Assembly (NCBI GenBank): GCA_036172665.1
Contig: CM069872.1
Location: forward strand, 37,000,101 to 37,064,100
DNA: 64,000 nucleotides
Direction of reading: 5' to 3'
Source of the DNA: Prosopocoilus inquinatus
Lineage: Eukaryota > Arthropoda > Insecta > Coleoptera > Lucanidae
The notes under the pieces are model-generated. The model did not search any database. It was not told the origin of the DNA and worked only from the letters and a program-made list of their open reading frames with translations. Within the stretch, counting starts at the first letter, position 1; each line of letters begins with the position of its first letter. The translations under genes were made by a program, and so were the position numbers. Of this stretch, positions 33,050 through 44,307 are shown piece by piece.

Positions 33050-34376
33050 TTCCATCTCGAACATATTCCTATTATTTTATACAGGGTAATTCATAACTCC
33101 GGTGTATATTTTATTCGGTTAGTTTAAATGGAACAGCCTATATTTTATAACTGAATTTAATAGGTCTTTGATTAAGCTTTACAATGATATAAGGTTCAGT
33201 ATTTTTTACATAACAAGCCTACACACAGTAAGATGTCAAATTTGTAAATTCATAAAACAGTATTAGAAAATCTGTATCGACTCTGTTTCTAGTTTCTAGT
33301 CCGTTAGACATAACACTCATTTGATTTATGACATTACAGACAATAAGCATACTTAATTTTTATTTTACCAACATTGCCTGATTATTTTAAGTAAGATTAA
33401 GTAGCGCTAAGGAATGCAACGAACGACAATAATAATACCAATGAAAATAACTGTAAAATTATAACCATAATAATAATAATAATAACTGAGTTAACATTAA
33501 TAACAACATAAAAAAAATTCAAAATGATAACCGTGGTGCTCTTCACATCGTTTTCTGTGACAAGGAGATTGATTCATGTTTAAATCAACTGTTACAGTTA
33601 TTTTTATTATTACTGTTATTTTTATTGGTATCTTTTTTGATACCTTTAATGGTATTGTTATTGTTGTTGGGTGTTACCTTATTTAAAATAATCAGATAGT
33701 GTCGATAAAATTAAAGTTAAAATTTTAGGAGTTAAGCATTAGTTTCGCAGGTAACGGAACTGACATTTGGAGGAGGGGGGGCATCTTCAAGCCTGGATTC
33801 GATCACCATTGCCAGTGCATGTTCTATGTGAGAGATGGTATTTCCATCTGTCGGTTATTGTTCGGTTGAATTTGCTTCGAACTGGTGTTCTTGCATTTCC
33901 CTGGTGTGTAAGGCAAAGACGGTAAACATGTAGTAAGTTGGTCGTAGTCACAGTTAATGATCCTAATTACCCACCATTACAACTCTGCGACAAACCACAA
34001 AGCTTGGAGCTAGGGTGGTATTAAATAAAAGTATGCATGGGGTTTTTTTATGTTACAGATCAAATAAATGTAAATTCTGAACAGACTAAAAGGTACAAAC
34101 AGTCTCTATACAGAATTTCTAAATAAAATCAACGATATTATAGACAAAATATTCCACTGGAAGATAGAATAAATGCTGATTAATGAATCTACGATTTTGA
34201 CATCTTACTGTGTGTAGGCTTGTTACGTAACACATATTGAATCCTATATCATTGTAAAGCATAATCAAAGACCTTCTAAAATCAGTCAAAAATATATGGT
34301 GTTCCATTTAAACTAACCGAGTAAAACAAACATCGGAATTATGCTGTGTAAAATAATAGGAATATATTCGAGATGG
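33050..34376. repeat. Long inverted repeat, about 200-bp arms
   Basis: The arms 33050-about 33255 and about 34170-34376 mirror each other at roughly 80-85%, with conserved blocks TCGGTTAGTTTAAATGGAAC, GCTTTACAATGATATAGG-like sequence and AACAAGCCTACACACAGTAA. The left arm contains TACAGGGTAATTCATA, similar to mariner-type ends, but the inverted match runs past it. The loop of about 0.9 kb holds AAT-type microsatellite tracts and no gene. It may be a transposon with its flank inverted. Confidence 0.6.
33432..33500. repeat. AAT-rich microsatellite tract
   Basis: Interrupted AAT/ATA runs, including a pure stretch of about seven units around 33470-33490. Confidence 0.7.
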
Positions 34377-35266
34377 AACCAACTCGAAGTCTCTCGAATA
34401 TTCCAGAGAGCCGGTGGCGTGCCCTCCGGAAAACGCGTATGACTCCATTAAGTCACGAAAAGTGTCGGTTGACTAATCATAATAATAATGGCGCCTCTTA
34501 TCCGAATAATAAATTTATTAACTTCTGGCTGTAACATAACAACGTAAAATATTAGTTCTACAGAGCCGACTTTTTAAAAAATAAATTTGAAAATTTGGAT
34601 TTAACTGGTTTTTGCCCCAAAGTCGTTGTAAAAGACATTATTTATTAAATAAATTGCCAGTTCTACATATTTTATGCGGTAATATAGAATTTTTTAACCC
34701 TTAACGAAAACAAAATTTCTTAAGTACTAGGCTACATTCAGATTTGTACAAACTTTTTTTGCCGCACATTCATACAGTGTGGATAAAAAGTCTGGAACAA
34801 GTATTTACTAAATTACGTTCTTCTTGCTAAAACGCCCGGCCTTGTCGGTTATTAATATAAAGCTGACATATTTTGGAATGTTCGTTTATGTCATATTTTT
34901 GTCATAAAAGTTATTCTAGACTTATCTGATACTTGCAACCAACGAATTATCACTTAAGTCCCCACTACAAAAAGTTGTTTCTATACCTCGGACATATATA
35001 ATTTTTGTACCAAACGATGCACGACATTAAAAACATCTGAAAAGTATCCAAAAGTAAATTTTGATAAAACATGACTTACCCGGTTTTTGCACCAAAGTCT
35101 TCAATGTTTTGTTGTGCGCGCTATGATTTTCAAAATTTAAAATGGTAGGATAACTTGAGTGTCATATTTTAAAGAAATATTAATTCTACGTCTAACTGCT
35201 TGTCTGTCTTTAATAGTCTTCGTTTATTTTTTAGATAATAATCAGTTTTCACTTTCTACAATTTGT
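34377..35266. other. Repeat-derived, gene-free
   Basis: GGTTTTTGCNCCAAAGTC occurs near 34605 and 35082. GTGCGCGCTATGA with downstream TTTAAAATG, GGAT and TATTTTAAAG occurs near 35115 and also near 31447. A mariner-like end (CATACAGTGTGGATAAAAAG) lies near 34772. These are pieces of repeats whose full units I could not close. Confidence 0.4.
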
Positions 35267-36290
35267 TTTAATAATAATAATAATAATACACATTGTCTTT
35301 TCAAATCCACAAAGTAGTTATAAGACTGGACATGTTACAATCGTAGTGATAAATATAAATTGTTAAAGTAGTTAAAGATAACATTTAGTCAAGTACTACA
35401 CACTGAAATAATTGGTTACAAACCACTTTTCCATCAATATAATACAGGAGAGCATAGACAAAATAGACAAAACAGTAAAAGGATCCATTTTAAAAATTCA
35501 AGCGGCCGTGGACAGTTATTTATATTTACATATTTACTTATTTATTGTCGTCTAAGCTATATCGTCACATATCTATCAGAATTGACTTGACACGGTTTTC
35601 AAAAAATATTACAGATTTGATATTTTATTTATATCTTCTGGTAAGGAGTTATATATCCTCAAACCCTGGACCTTAATACAGTTATTAAAACAGGCAGATT
35701 TGTGCATTGGGTTCTAGAAGTCTTCCTTATGACTGGTGTTATAAGTACGAAATTCGCCATCTTTAATAAACTTATTTTGGTTCACAAAAATATACTCCAG
35801 AAGTTTGAAGGTATACAATCCGTACAAAGTTAATATTCTGTACTGTTCGAAATAGACTCTGCATGATGTTCTGTTATTCACACGAGCGATCACTCTAATT
35901 GCTCTTTTTTTAACAATAAATACATTTTTTAAATCGAGATGAAGAGCTCTAGAAACAAATTCCTTATGCTCTTGATTTGAGTGTAATAAAACATCAATAT
36001 GTAACACTAATTTTATAATTCTATTATATTTTTTTATTTACTTTTTGATGAAAATGTATATAATCAGTTTTAGTGGCGTTCAGATAGGGTCTATTTTGAA
36101 CAGACCATTGTTGAAGTTTTTTTAACACATCAACGTCTTCACTATTAATAAGTACAGAGGTATAGTCCGTGTGTATTATTGAGAAATGCCCGCTCAAATA
36201 AGTTGGGAGGTTGTTTACGTAAAGAAGAAACAGCGTAGGGCTTAATACGGAGCCCTGCGATACACCAAGATCAGTATCCGATTTTGTTAT
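35267..36290 (-). mobile_element. LINE 3' part, degenerate
   Basis: On the minus strand, the segment from about 36270 reads LGVSQGSVLSPTLFLLYVNN, an RT motif, then HTDYTSVLINSEDV where a functional element has the YADD box, and ends with KRAIRVIARVNNRTSCR and LLEYIFVNQNKF (35714-36007). There is a stop between the pieces. The catalytic Asp pair is lost. An (ATT)n tail on the minus strand (35268-35288) closes the 3' end. The tail and C-terminal sequence resemble the LINE at 25-26 kb. It is 5'-truncated and dead. Confidence 0.65.
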
Positions 36291-36570
36291 GTATGAGACA
36301 ATGTGCTAGAAGAATAAAATGAAGTAAATGCCTTTACTCCAAGTATTAATTTTTTAAAGCTAAATTACTTGAAAAATTCCATATCCTCTTATAAAAATTT
36401 TTACTATACTATTTAGGAACAAAATTAAATTCAAATTTTCATCGCACATTTGATACTTTAAAAAAAATTGAAATAAAAACATTTATTTAGTTTTATTCAT
36501 CTCATCCTGTATCTCTAAAATTTATTAATGTTCGGCTAAATCAAAGAAAGGTTCAATATATGTATAATGA

Positions 36571-36776
36571 CATCAAAAATTATTTTGGTCAGGGGTGTGG
36601 AACTTAAAATTATTGTCGGAGCTAGTTCTTGTATTCTGTCAATATTTTTTTGATTTTGAAAATTTGTCAATCAGTTCTGAGAAAGTTTACTTGCTTTTGT
36701 TTATTTAGTTTCTCGGTTTTAGTTCCTGTTAATACTTCCATTTAATGACCACTCTTGACCAAAATAATTTTTGATG
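36571..36776. mobile_element. Small MITE (206 bp) with perfect 21-bp TIRs
   Basis: CATCAAAAATTATTTTGGTCA (36571-36591) and its exact mirror (36756-36776) bound a non-coding interior. Family not identified. Confidence 0.7.
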
Positions 36777-36986
36777 TGTCTATATTATTTTTCACCTCTA
36801 TTTTTATCAGTTGTTTAGGTTTAGATCAGGACTAATTAAGCAAATTTGTTTGTTAATGAAGGCTTCAATTTGAATATTTTTATTTTAATTTGGTAACCAA
36901 CTAAGTTGTGTCGTGAAACTGAGTTGAGTTTAATCTTCTTCATCCCTATTAACTTGGGAACCCCCCACCGTTTTACTGTTTCGTAG

Positions 36987-37159
36987 TTATCATCGCGGCT
37001 AGCGAAGTGCGAAATCAAATTAACGTTTTAACACAAAGCGAAGCAGTGAGAATCGAAAGTATATCATCGGAGGATGCAGATTACGGGCCCGAAACGACGC
37101 TCTCTTCGTCGGGGTGCTCGTCTACAGGTCTGAACGACGCCGTAAATCAGCGTCCGTAA
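36987..37159 (+). CDS. Candidate terminal coding exon, unknown gene
   Basis: A frame open from 36953 to the TAA at 37157-37159 has protein-like composition in an otherwise AT-rich setting: RIESISSEDADYGPETT, then LSSSGCSSTGLNDAVNQ. A polypyrimidine-AG acceptor (TTTTACTGTTTCGTAG, ending 36986) could begin it; another AG lies at 37002. The acidic/Ser-rich tail resembles the cytoplasmic or disordered C-terminus of signalling proteins in general terms only. No upstream exon was located in the window. I do not recognise the family. Confidence 0.3.
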
Positions 37160-38443
37160 ACAGAGCGTCGTCGCGTTTGGAAAAGCGCGCGGTGCTTTCT
37201 CGCTTTTGTTCCATCGAGCGCGAACCTCATAACAGCTATTAGATTATCGTCGTGACTTATAACCCGCGCCAAATCGAACCGGGGGCCACCTGCGACTTCA
37301 TTTCAATAAAATACGATGACCGACTTCCTGAAACTGAATTCAATTACTAGAAAGAAATACTACCGCCACTCGAACCGTCTAAATAATTTCGAGTTATGAA
37401 GTGTTTTATCTTGCTTAATGGCGTAATGGACCATAAATGAAAGAATTTATGTATCTCCCACGTCGTTCGTATCAAATTTATTTCTCTATTGATTCTATCT
37501 CGCTTTCGAAACTTCTATATTAATAACCGAAATGATTTTCAAAAATTGACTCACTAAAACATTACAGGAAAAAAAGGCAATTTCCAAGCCATCCGATTTA
37601 TTCGTGACTTTCTGCCAAGTCGCCGTCTTTCGTGAAAGAAAAGATGTTGACGAAGGACTTGGCCTCACAATAAAACAGAATTAATTCTTACGACAAAGGA
37701 TGCCGCGGAAACGTCGCGTCGCGTTGGCCGAAGTGAAGTATAATCTTTCAACGCGAGCACAAGTCATGAAAGGGGATCAATAAGCATTTAAGAGTTCGAT
37801 TCCATTTCCAATTTTCAATTAAGTCCGAATAAATAAAATCAAATGTGGCGAAATTGAATGAGAGCGCACCGCGCCGTTTTAAGTCTCTATTTGAATAGAC
37901 TTTCGCCACCAGACAATAACAAAAAGAGTCGATTGTTTGCTTTTCACTCGATGGAAATCGTCTTTGTGGCTTAACTGAGTTTTAATCAACGGCCATCAAA
38001 GAAATGTCTATACCATCCAAATCACAAACAGAACAAAATATTAAAAAATGGAAGTGAACGTGTTTATGCAGGAACGAGAAATTCCCTTGTCGCCGAGCTG
38101 GTGTGCGGAAAGCCGAATTTACTTCGAAATGGTTAGAAAATATTGAGCAGTTATTTTTACTTCCAGCCCGAGCACATTATTCTCACGGGTAAACCTGATC
38201 AACCGCTCTACTTGTCTCTTTCCCGGAGATCTATGAACCCGGTTGACTCGACCGGCACTTTGTTACGACTCCTCTTCGGAAGCGATTTTCCTTGTCCAAG
38301 TCTATTATATTTAATTGCATTGTTGCAAAGGTGTACGTGTTTACTGCCGAAATTAAAAGTCAACGAGAATATTAAATCTACACGAGCACTCTAAAAGTTC
38401 AAATCGAATTGAAAAAGAATTCTTTTGTAACGACCGGGGATTA
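37160..38443. other. Gene-free, GC-richer, repeat-free stretch
   Basis: CpG-containing, less AT-rich DNA with no transposon signature and no defensible exon. It could be a constrained flank or 3' UTR of the candidate exon ending at 37159. The frame at 38143-38394 shows no family. Confidence 0.35.
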
Positions 38444-38665
38444 TTAATCTAACAATTTAGTCTCCCTAGGTACTGACTCTAAATATACAATTCTTTCTAC
38501 TTTGTCTGACAACAAAACCGCCTCTAGCTTAGTGATGACCCAATCTACTGTTTTTAACCAACGAGCCACTCTTGGAAGAATTTTTTCTTCTTTGGTGCCT
38601 GGTTTGAGGATTAAAACCACAAATGTATTCCCAGATGTTTTCGCACGAAGGGCAGAATAGTATAT
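38444..38665 (-). CDS. Candidate C-terminal coding exon, unknown gene
   Basis: A minus-strand frame of about 73 codons without an internal Met start ends at TAA (38446-38444). Its composition is convincingly protein-like: TFVVLILKPGTKEEKI, then RVARWLKTVDWVITKLEA and SDKVERIVYLESVPRETK. An in-frame TAA just upstream means that, if real, it begins at a splice acceptor, for example after CTCAAACCAG near 38601, or continues from a frame shift. I do not recognise the protein. A host-gene 3' exon and a gag-like piece of a retroelement are both possible. No neighbouring exon was found on this strand. Confidence 0.4.
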   Translation of the reverse strand: MYYSALRAKTSGNTFVVLILKPGTKEEKILPRVARWLKTVDWVITKLEAVLLSDKVERIVYLESVPRETKLLD

Positions 38666-40030
38666 TTATAGCCTAAGGATTGTTAAGTTCTTCCCACTTG
38701 TTAACTTATTGTATAGTTGATATAGTAAACAAAAGAAAGTGGTTAATTTAACAAACTCATCGATAAAGAACGTTGAACAAAGGGAAATCACTCTGATGGT
38801 AATTTTGCAAAATTTAACACTACTATTACAAAAGCTTTAACACAAAGAAAAATAATAATGTAAGTCGAGAATCAAGGACGGATTTTACTTTCAGTACAAA
38901 AAAATGTGGGCTGTTCTTAGATTTCAATCCTTATTAACACAGTTAATAAAGACTGTTAGTTAATTACTTCTTCCCGTGTCTCATTTATGGAAACTTGTAA
39001 TTATTACTGATTTTAATTAAACTGAAATCAAGACTCGATTTCAAGAAAGAATGACCCGATATTGAGATATGACACGTGCTTAAAATTAAGCTAAAAAAAC
39101 ACGAAGGAACTGAGGAGCTTATCAAATGTCGATTGAACTCCGGTAATATGTCAATTCTCATCGCGTTTTCTTCCGTTGCCTTTTCACTACAATAAACTTA
39201 AATTCACATTGTTTTTGATGGAAAATTCCATCCGTCCATCTGTCCATCTGTTGAATAAGCAGTTTTAGTTTCTTAAGGGAAAGTGCAGCGTGCAGAAAGT
39301 TGTATCGTTATCTTAACTGGTGCGACAGGAAACTCTGCAGCTCATATATCATTTAGTTACACGACATCTAACAAAGGTGTTGTTGTGTTACGATGAAGTA
39401 TTGTTTATATGTATAAGCAGGCTTCGTAAGTCTCAATGAAAGCTTTACCTCGAACTGGAATATTATATAATTGTTTTTTTGTGTGTACCGATAGGAAATT
39501 TAAATCTTTATACTTTAACACAAATCACACGATGGCATAGATAAAAATACTATCAATCAAAAGGATCAATCAATTACGTGAAATGCAATTGTATAAAGGA
39601 AACAATAGGTTTCTGTCATAATATGATATACTAGTTGTTTCAGACCATCTGCTCCACCTTTTTTTCTTGAAAATATGAAGCCTAGGGAAAAACAATTGGT
39701 AACAGAAGGCATTGAATGGTCATATAATTATCTTTCAAGACCAACCGGAAGTAGGTGTTACAAAGACTAATTTTGAAATTTTAATGTCTAGTTGAGTATT
39801 ATTGAATAGGATTTTTAAAAAGAAACATGAACAAATTTGTAATATCTTTTCTTGTTTTCGAGAAAAAAATAAATTGTGCTAAAAACGTGACAATCCGTAA
39901 TCTTAATTGTACATTATTTTAGCAGGTTTGAAATATTTACAATGTTTGATAGAGATTAGAGATGAACATGTTTGATGTTTTTAAAACACAGAAGTTCTTC
40001 CGTCTTCATAAATGATCATGTTTCACCTCT
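38666..40030. other. Gene-free stretch
   Basis: AT-rich; no exon, TIR or tandem repeat was recognised. Confidence 0.4.
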
Positions 40031-40034
40031 TCAA

Positions 40035-40800
40035 TTTATCTGTCGATCAGGGTATCTTTCGCGATGGATTAGAAATGTCAATCATGCTACCACTCTTCAA
40101 GAAAGGTTATGAAAAACTATACTAGTGATTAATTACCGTCGGATTTCAATTATATGCGAATTTTCTAAAATATTCGAGATCATCCAAAATAGGCTATACA
40201 GTTATTTAAATTCAAATAATCTCTTGATCGATGGTCAGTATGGTTTTCGTAGCGGCAAATCTACGGTAATGGCATGCGCTGACTTTCTTGATTATGTCTA
40301 TGAGTCACTGGATCGAAATGGATATGTCACGGCTATATGTTTTTATCTAAGCCGTGCTTTTGACACTATTCAGCTTTTCTGATGACCATACTTTACAAGT
40401 TAGGTATCAGAGGAAATTTGCACACACGGATAAAATCGTATCTTAACAACAGGTGGTCAGGAGTCAACCAACATTCAAAGCCAGTTTTCAGATAAGATGA
40501 GCATCGACCTCGGCGTCCCGGAGGGATCCATCCTTGGTCCATTATTATTCTTAATATTTATCAAAGATCTACCGGATCATGTAAAGTGTCTGAATGCATC
40601 TAGTTTACAAGCCAAACTTAACGAAATTACCTACGCTTTTTATTATTGGAGCGAGAGAAACAATTTAATTTTATATAAGTTTTCATCAACGTCGGGTTCC
40701 GCCAGAAATAGTAGTGTCTTAAATTGGTTAGCTCATATTGACAACATATTTAGATATAGACTGTTTAATACAAACCTATTATGGACTGGTGCATATTAGT
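40035..40800 (+). pseudogene. LINE reverse transcriptase pieces
   Basis: Frames from about 40045 read the palm/fingers of a non-LTR reverse transcriptase: MLPLFKKG, then NYRRISIICEFSKIFE, DGQYGFRSGKST and SRAFDTI (40125-40382). After a frame change comes LGVPEGSILGPLLFLIFIKD (40497-40560). The segment with the YADD box is missing: the frame jumps from KCLNASSLQ directly to a thumb-like YYWSERNNL. It contains frameshifts, a deletion of the catalytic site and no endonuclease, so it is dead. No 3' tail could be fixed. Confidence 0.7.
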
Positions 40801-43800
40801 TTAGCCTAGTGTTGTGAATTATAGGGAAATGCGGGAGATGCTTAATATTCGTTGTTTAAAAACGTGTAATTAGATTAATTTTTAATGTCAGACCAGACAA
40901 ACTTGCAGAAATGTTTTTAACAGAACAACATCTTAACATTCGCTTCTATTTATATTTATAGATGTACATATTTTATGTGTCTTAAACATAAAAAAATCTT
41001 TCAAAACAAATGTTCATAGTTTAACAACAAGAAATAGAGATACAGAGTACCAAAACATAGAACTACATTGTTTGAAAAATCAGCATATTATATAGTATAT
41101 ATAAAAATTGTACAATAAAAAACTATCCGCTGATATTCGCGATATTACAGAATACACATATTTAAAAAAAAAAACATTTCAAGCGTTTCTTACAACGTCA
41201 CGCTTTTTACAATATTCATTAATATCTGAGCATTTCTGATTCATATTCTCAAACCATTTCCTACTATTAATTTACATTTTATTGTAATTTTTGTAAAAAG
41301 AAAATTTTAGTGTGATTTGTTGACCTAATGTTTTGTAATTTTTTTTAGTTATAATTTTTTAGTTATAATCGTAGTTGCATTATTTGCAAATTTTTGACGT
41401 ATCACATCTAACTGTAATTGTTGGCTACGTGAATAAAGACGATTGATTGATTGTCTGTCACCATGATTACTATATTTTTGTATTCGACTTTTCATGCAAT
41501 CAGAGAGAGGTTCATAAAAATTATGTTCATTTACAAAATATAAAAGAAAGTTATAAAACTGAAAAAGAACTATAACAAACAAATTTAGTTGAAAACAGTA
41601 ACGCAGTGGAACACTTGAAACATTAAAAAACAAATTCAATTTAATTTTAAAGAAAACCTCTCTCAACGTGCAACGATCAAAATCAATCTCTAAATCAGAT
41701 CAATTTGAACCACCTGTCACTTATTACAAAGTAGCAGAGCTGCTAACAGAGCAGGCCTTTTGAACATTTAAGAAAATACAAAAATTTGGGAGATTTAAAA
41801 AATGACAAACCGTCAATCTCTGTTGTTTATCGAAAATTTCGAAGTTGATCTTTATTGTTTATACTTCTGTTATTAATTCATTTTTCGCAACTTCCTATGA
41901 CTTCTAATTTTCGTGGAAAGGGGGTGGGACGGATGGTCTAATACAGCCGGTATGTACTGTTTTATTCACAACCGGGAGTAGAAGAATCACAATAATGCAA
42001 ACTTATAGGAATAAAAAATTCTAGCTAATATATTCGAGTCTCGCTTCTGAAAATACAATTCATTTGGTTGGACAACACAAACTTAGGTTTAAAACGAATT
42101 TAAGTTTACTATTTGAAAGAAAAATAGTAGCAAAAAATGCTGAAACCAGGGTGTGAATAAGTAGAATAAGTATAAAATTTGCTACATTCAAAATCAAGAA
42201 AAGTCTATACATGAGTGTGAAAATGTTGAAAACTTTTTACTCCAAAGGGAGAAAAAGATTTGTCACGATCGTGGATAAACTTTCTTCATCCTGAGTTATT
42301 ACAATGAATGTTTTAAAAGTATTTATGTTTTAAATGGACCTTAAGCAAATTGAAGTTTTATTAATTTTTGTGTGTTGTAAATTTCTAGAAAATTGCTGAA
42401 AATTCTTGATATGTGTTATGCAGGTTTGTGCACTGCAATTGGAAGTTAGGTACACGTGTTCAATATACGCTTTGCGGTCACATTTATAATGCACCGCGTG
42501 TTATCTCATTTCTTATATTTCAGGCATTCGTGGTCTCGACATTAAATCGCCCAATAAATCCTTGTCCCAAATATGAGTTCTCAAATATTAATTTGCAGCA
42601 CGCGTACAACCTTTCCGCATTAAAATTCAAAATCTTGATAGATGCCGGCGTCGGCTGAGGCGGCAAACAAAGTGACTCTTGAAGCGTCCTTTCACGGGGG
42701 AGATTTAACGCAATCAAATGAAACGAAATAAAGGCATTAATTCCGGAAAAGTTTCGGCGGCGACGGCGGCCGCAGCGCCGCGGCGGATTCACTTCTCATT
42801 AATAACAACTTTTAATATTCATTTTACGGCCGCGGCGGCTCCTTAAAAGCTCCCCGTCTAAGCCGACTTCGGTAAATTTAAATTCTGCTACATTTGAATG
42901 ATAATGGGACGACGGATGCGTCATTCCGCAAATGTCTCGAAAGCTGTGAATGCCTTGATAAGCCCGCTAAGCCAGTCTGTCGAGGTCCTTCGCGAACGTA
43001 TAATGGCGGATTCTAGGACAAGTTCCACACAATAGAAATCAACCTTCGCCGAGTAATCCCATTGTGTCATGAATACAATACATTAAAAACTTGTATTCCC
43101 AGCAAATACGTGCATACTCCCAACAAATTGAAGGGGGAAAAGCTAAGGGCGATGTTGCGACAAGGAAAAAGACATTTCTTTTCTTTCTTGTGGGCAGGCA
43201 AAGCTTAATTAAAAAAGCAATATTTTTTTATCATTTTTTTTATCAGAACATAAATCAATCGTATTTTACAAAGAAACTCATGCAAACGGTGACTTCGAGC
43301 AATTGATTAAACATTTTGTTAATACAGAAACAAGGAACTCTACCAGTACACACTTGTTTGAAAAATATTGTTCAATTCTAAAATAGTTTAGTTTACGCCG
43401 AATACAAAACTGAATACAGAATAACAATCAGAAAGTAAATAGCAACGACAAAGCGAGCGAGACTTCAAAGGAACTAAAAAGATATAATATTGAAAAATAA
43501 TAATAATAATAATAATAATACTAAAACAGTTTTCTAAGTTGAATCGTTTCACTTACTTTAAAGTATTAGAGTCTATTTAACATTTTGATAAAAATCGAAT
43601 ATCTTCTTCAAGATAATTCACTTTTCTTTCGTCGGCTTTGAACGTCGTATTTTTTTGGACGTTTGCATTATTTATGTGCCGACAAAGAATTTCCTGTTTC
43701 ATCTTACCCGTCGTGCGGCGACGGCGTCGGCGTCCCGCGCAACGTTTATTCGGCGCCTCGTGGAAGCTGCGCTAGATGGCGGACGCGTTAAATTGGAAAC

Positions 43801-44276
43801 ATAGAAACAAACGTTTGGTAGCGATTGTTTCGAAATAAAGACTTGTTGAACCTTTTACGTAATCTAGTTTGCGGCTTAATCGGATTCCTTCCTTTAGTTG
43901 CCAAACAAATTGGTGGACGTGGCAGTGAACAAAGCACCTTTTTGGCTGGTATCGATAATGAAAACCTGAAGAATCCTTTGTAGTGTCCTGCGTTATTATT
44001 TCGGTACCTGTTGTATTTGTAACCCTTGTAACAATTATTAATTATAGCCTACTTTTTCTTAACTTACTAAAGCATAACCTTACATACTACGTAAGTAACT
44101 GAAGTAAAACCTAAACACTCTTTTTATTTATCTAACAATTTCGTCTTAATAAATGGGCAGACATTTTTTAAATCCCTCTGCAGTCGATACTTCTTTAAAA
44201 AAAATGCTACGTGAACAGTTGATGTTGACTGCAACATGTTTTAATACTAAATTAAAATTTACAATCAACCTGCATG
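40801..44276. other. Gene-free stretch with CpG-rich patches
   Basis: Mostly AT-rich. 42640-42850 and 43690-43800 are abrupt GC/CpG-rich patches (GGCGGC-type runs near 42755-42840). An (AAT)n microsatellite lies at 43496-43520. The minus frame at 41349-41666 has no family signal. Confidence 0.4.
43496..43520. repeat. (AAT)n microsatellite
   Basis: About eight uninterrupted AAT units. Confidence 0.85.
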
Positions 44277-44282
44277 TTTATT
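44277..44282 (-). promoter_or_regulatory. Polyadenylation signal of the MORN gene
   Basis: AATAAA on the minus strand about 26 nt past the stop codon. Another AATAAA overlaps the TAA stop itself (GAAAAATAAATG), so the 3' UTR may be very short. Confidence 0.5.
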
Positions 44283-44307
44283 TGAAAATAATAGCTGTAT
44301 AACACAT

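Noticed and set aside
41349..41666. 105-codon minus-strand frame near LINE pieces
   Set aside because: Its C-terminal part looks vaguely retroelement-like but no RT or gag motif can be named.
42520..42792. Arg/Pro-rich frame over a CGG-type GC-rich patch
   Set aside because: The composition follows the GC-rich repeat; not a credible protein.
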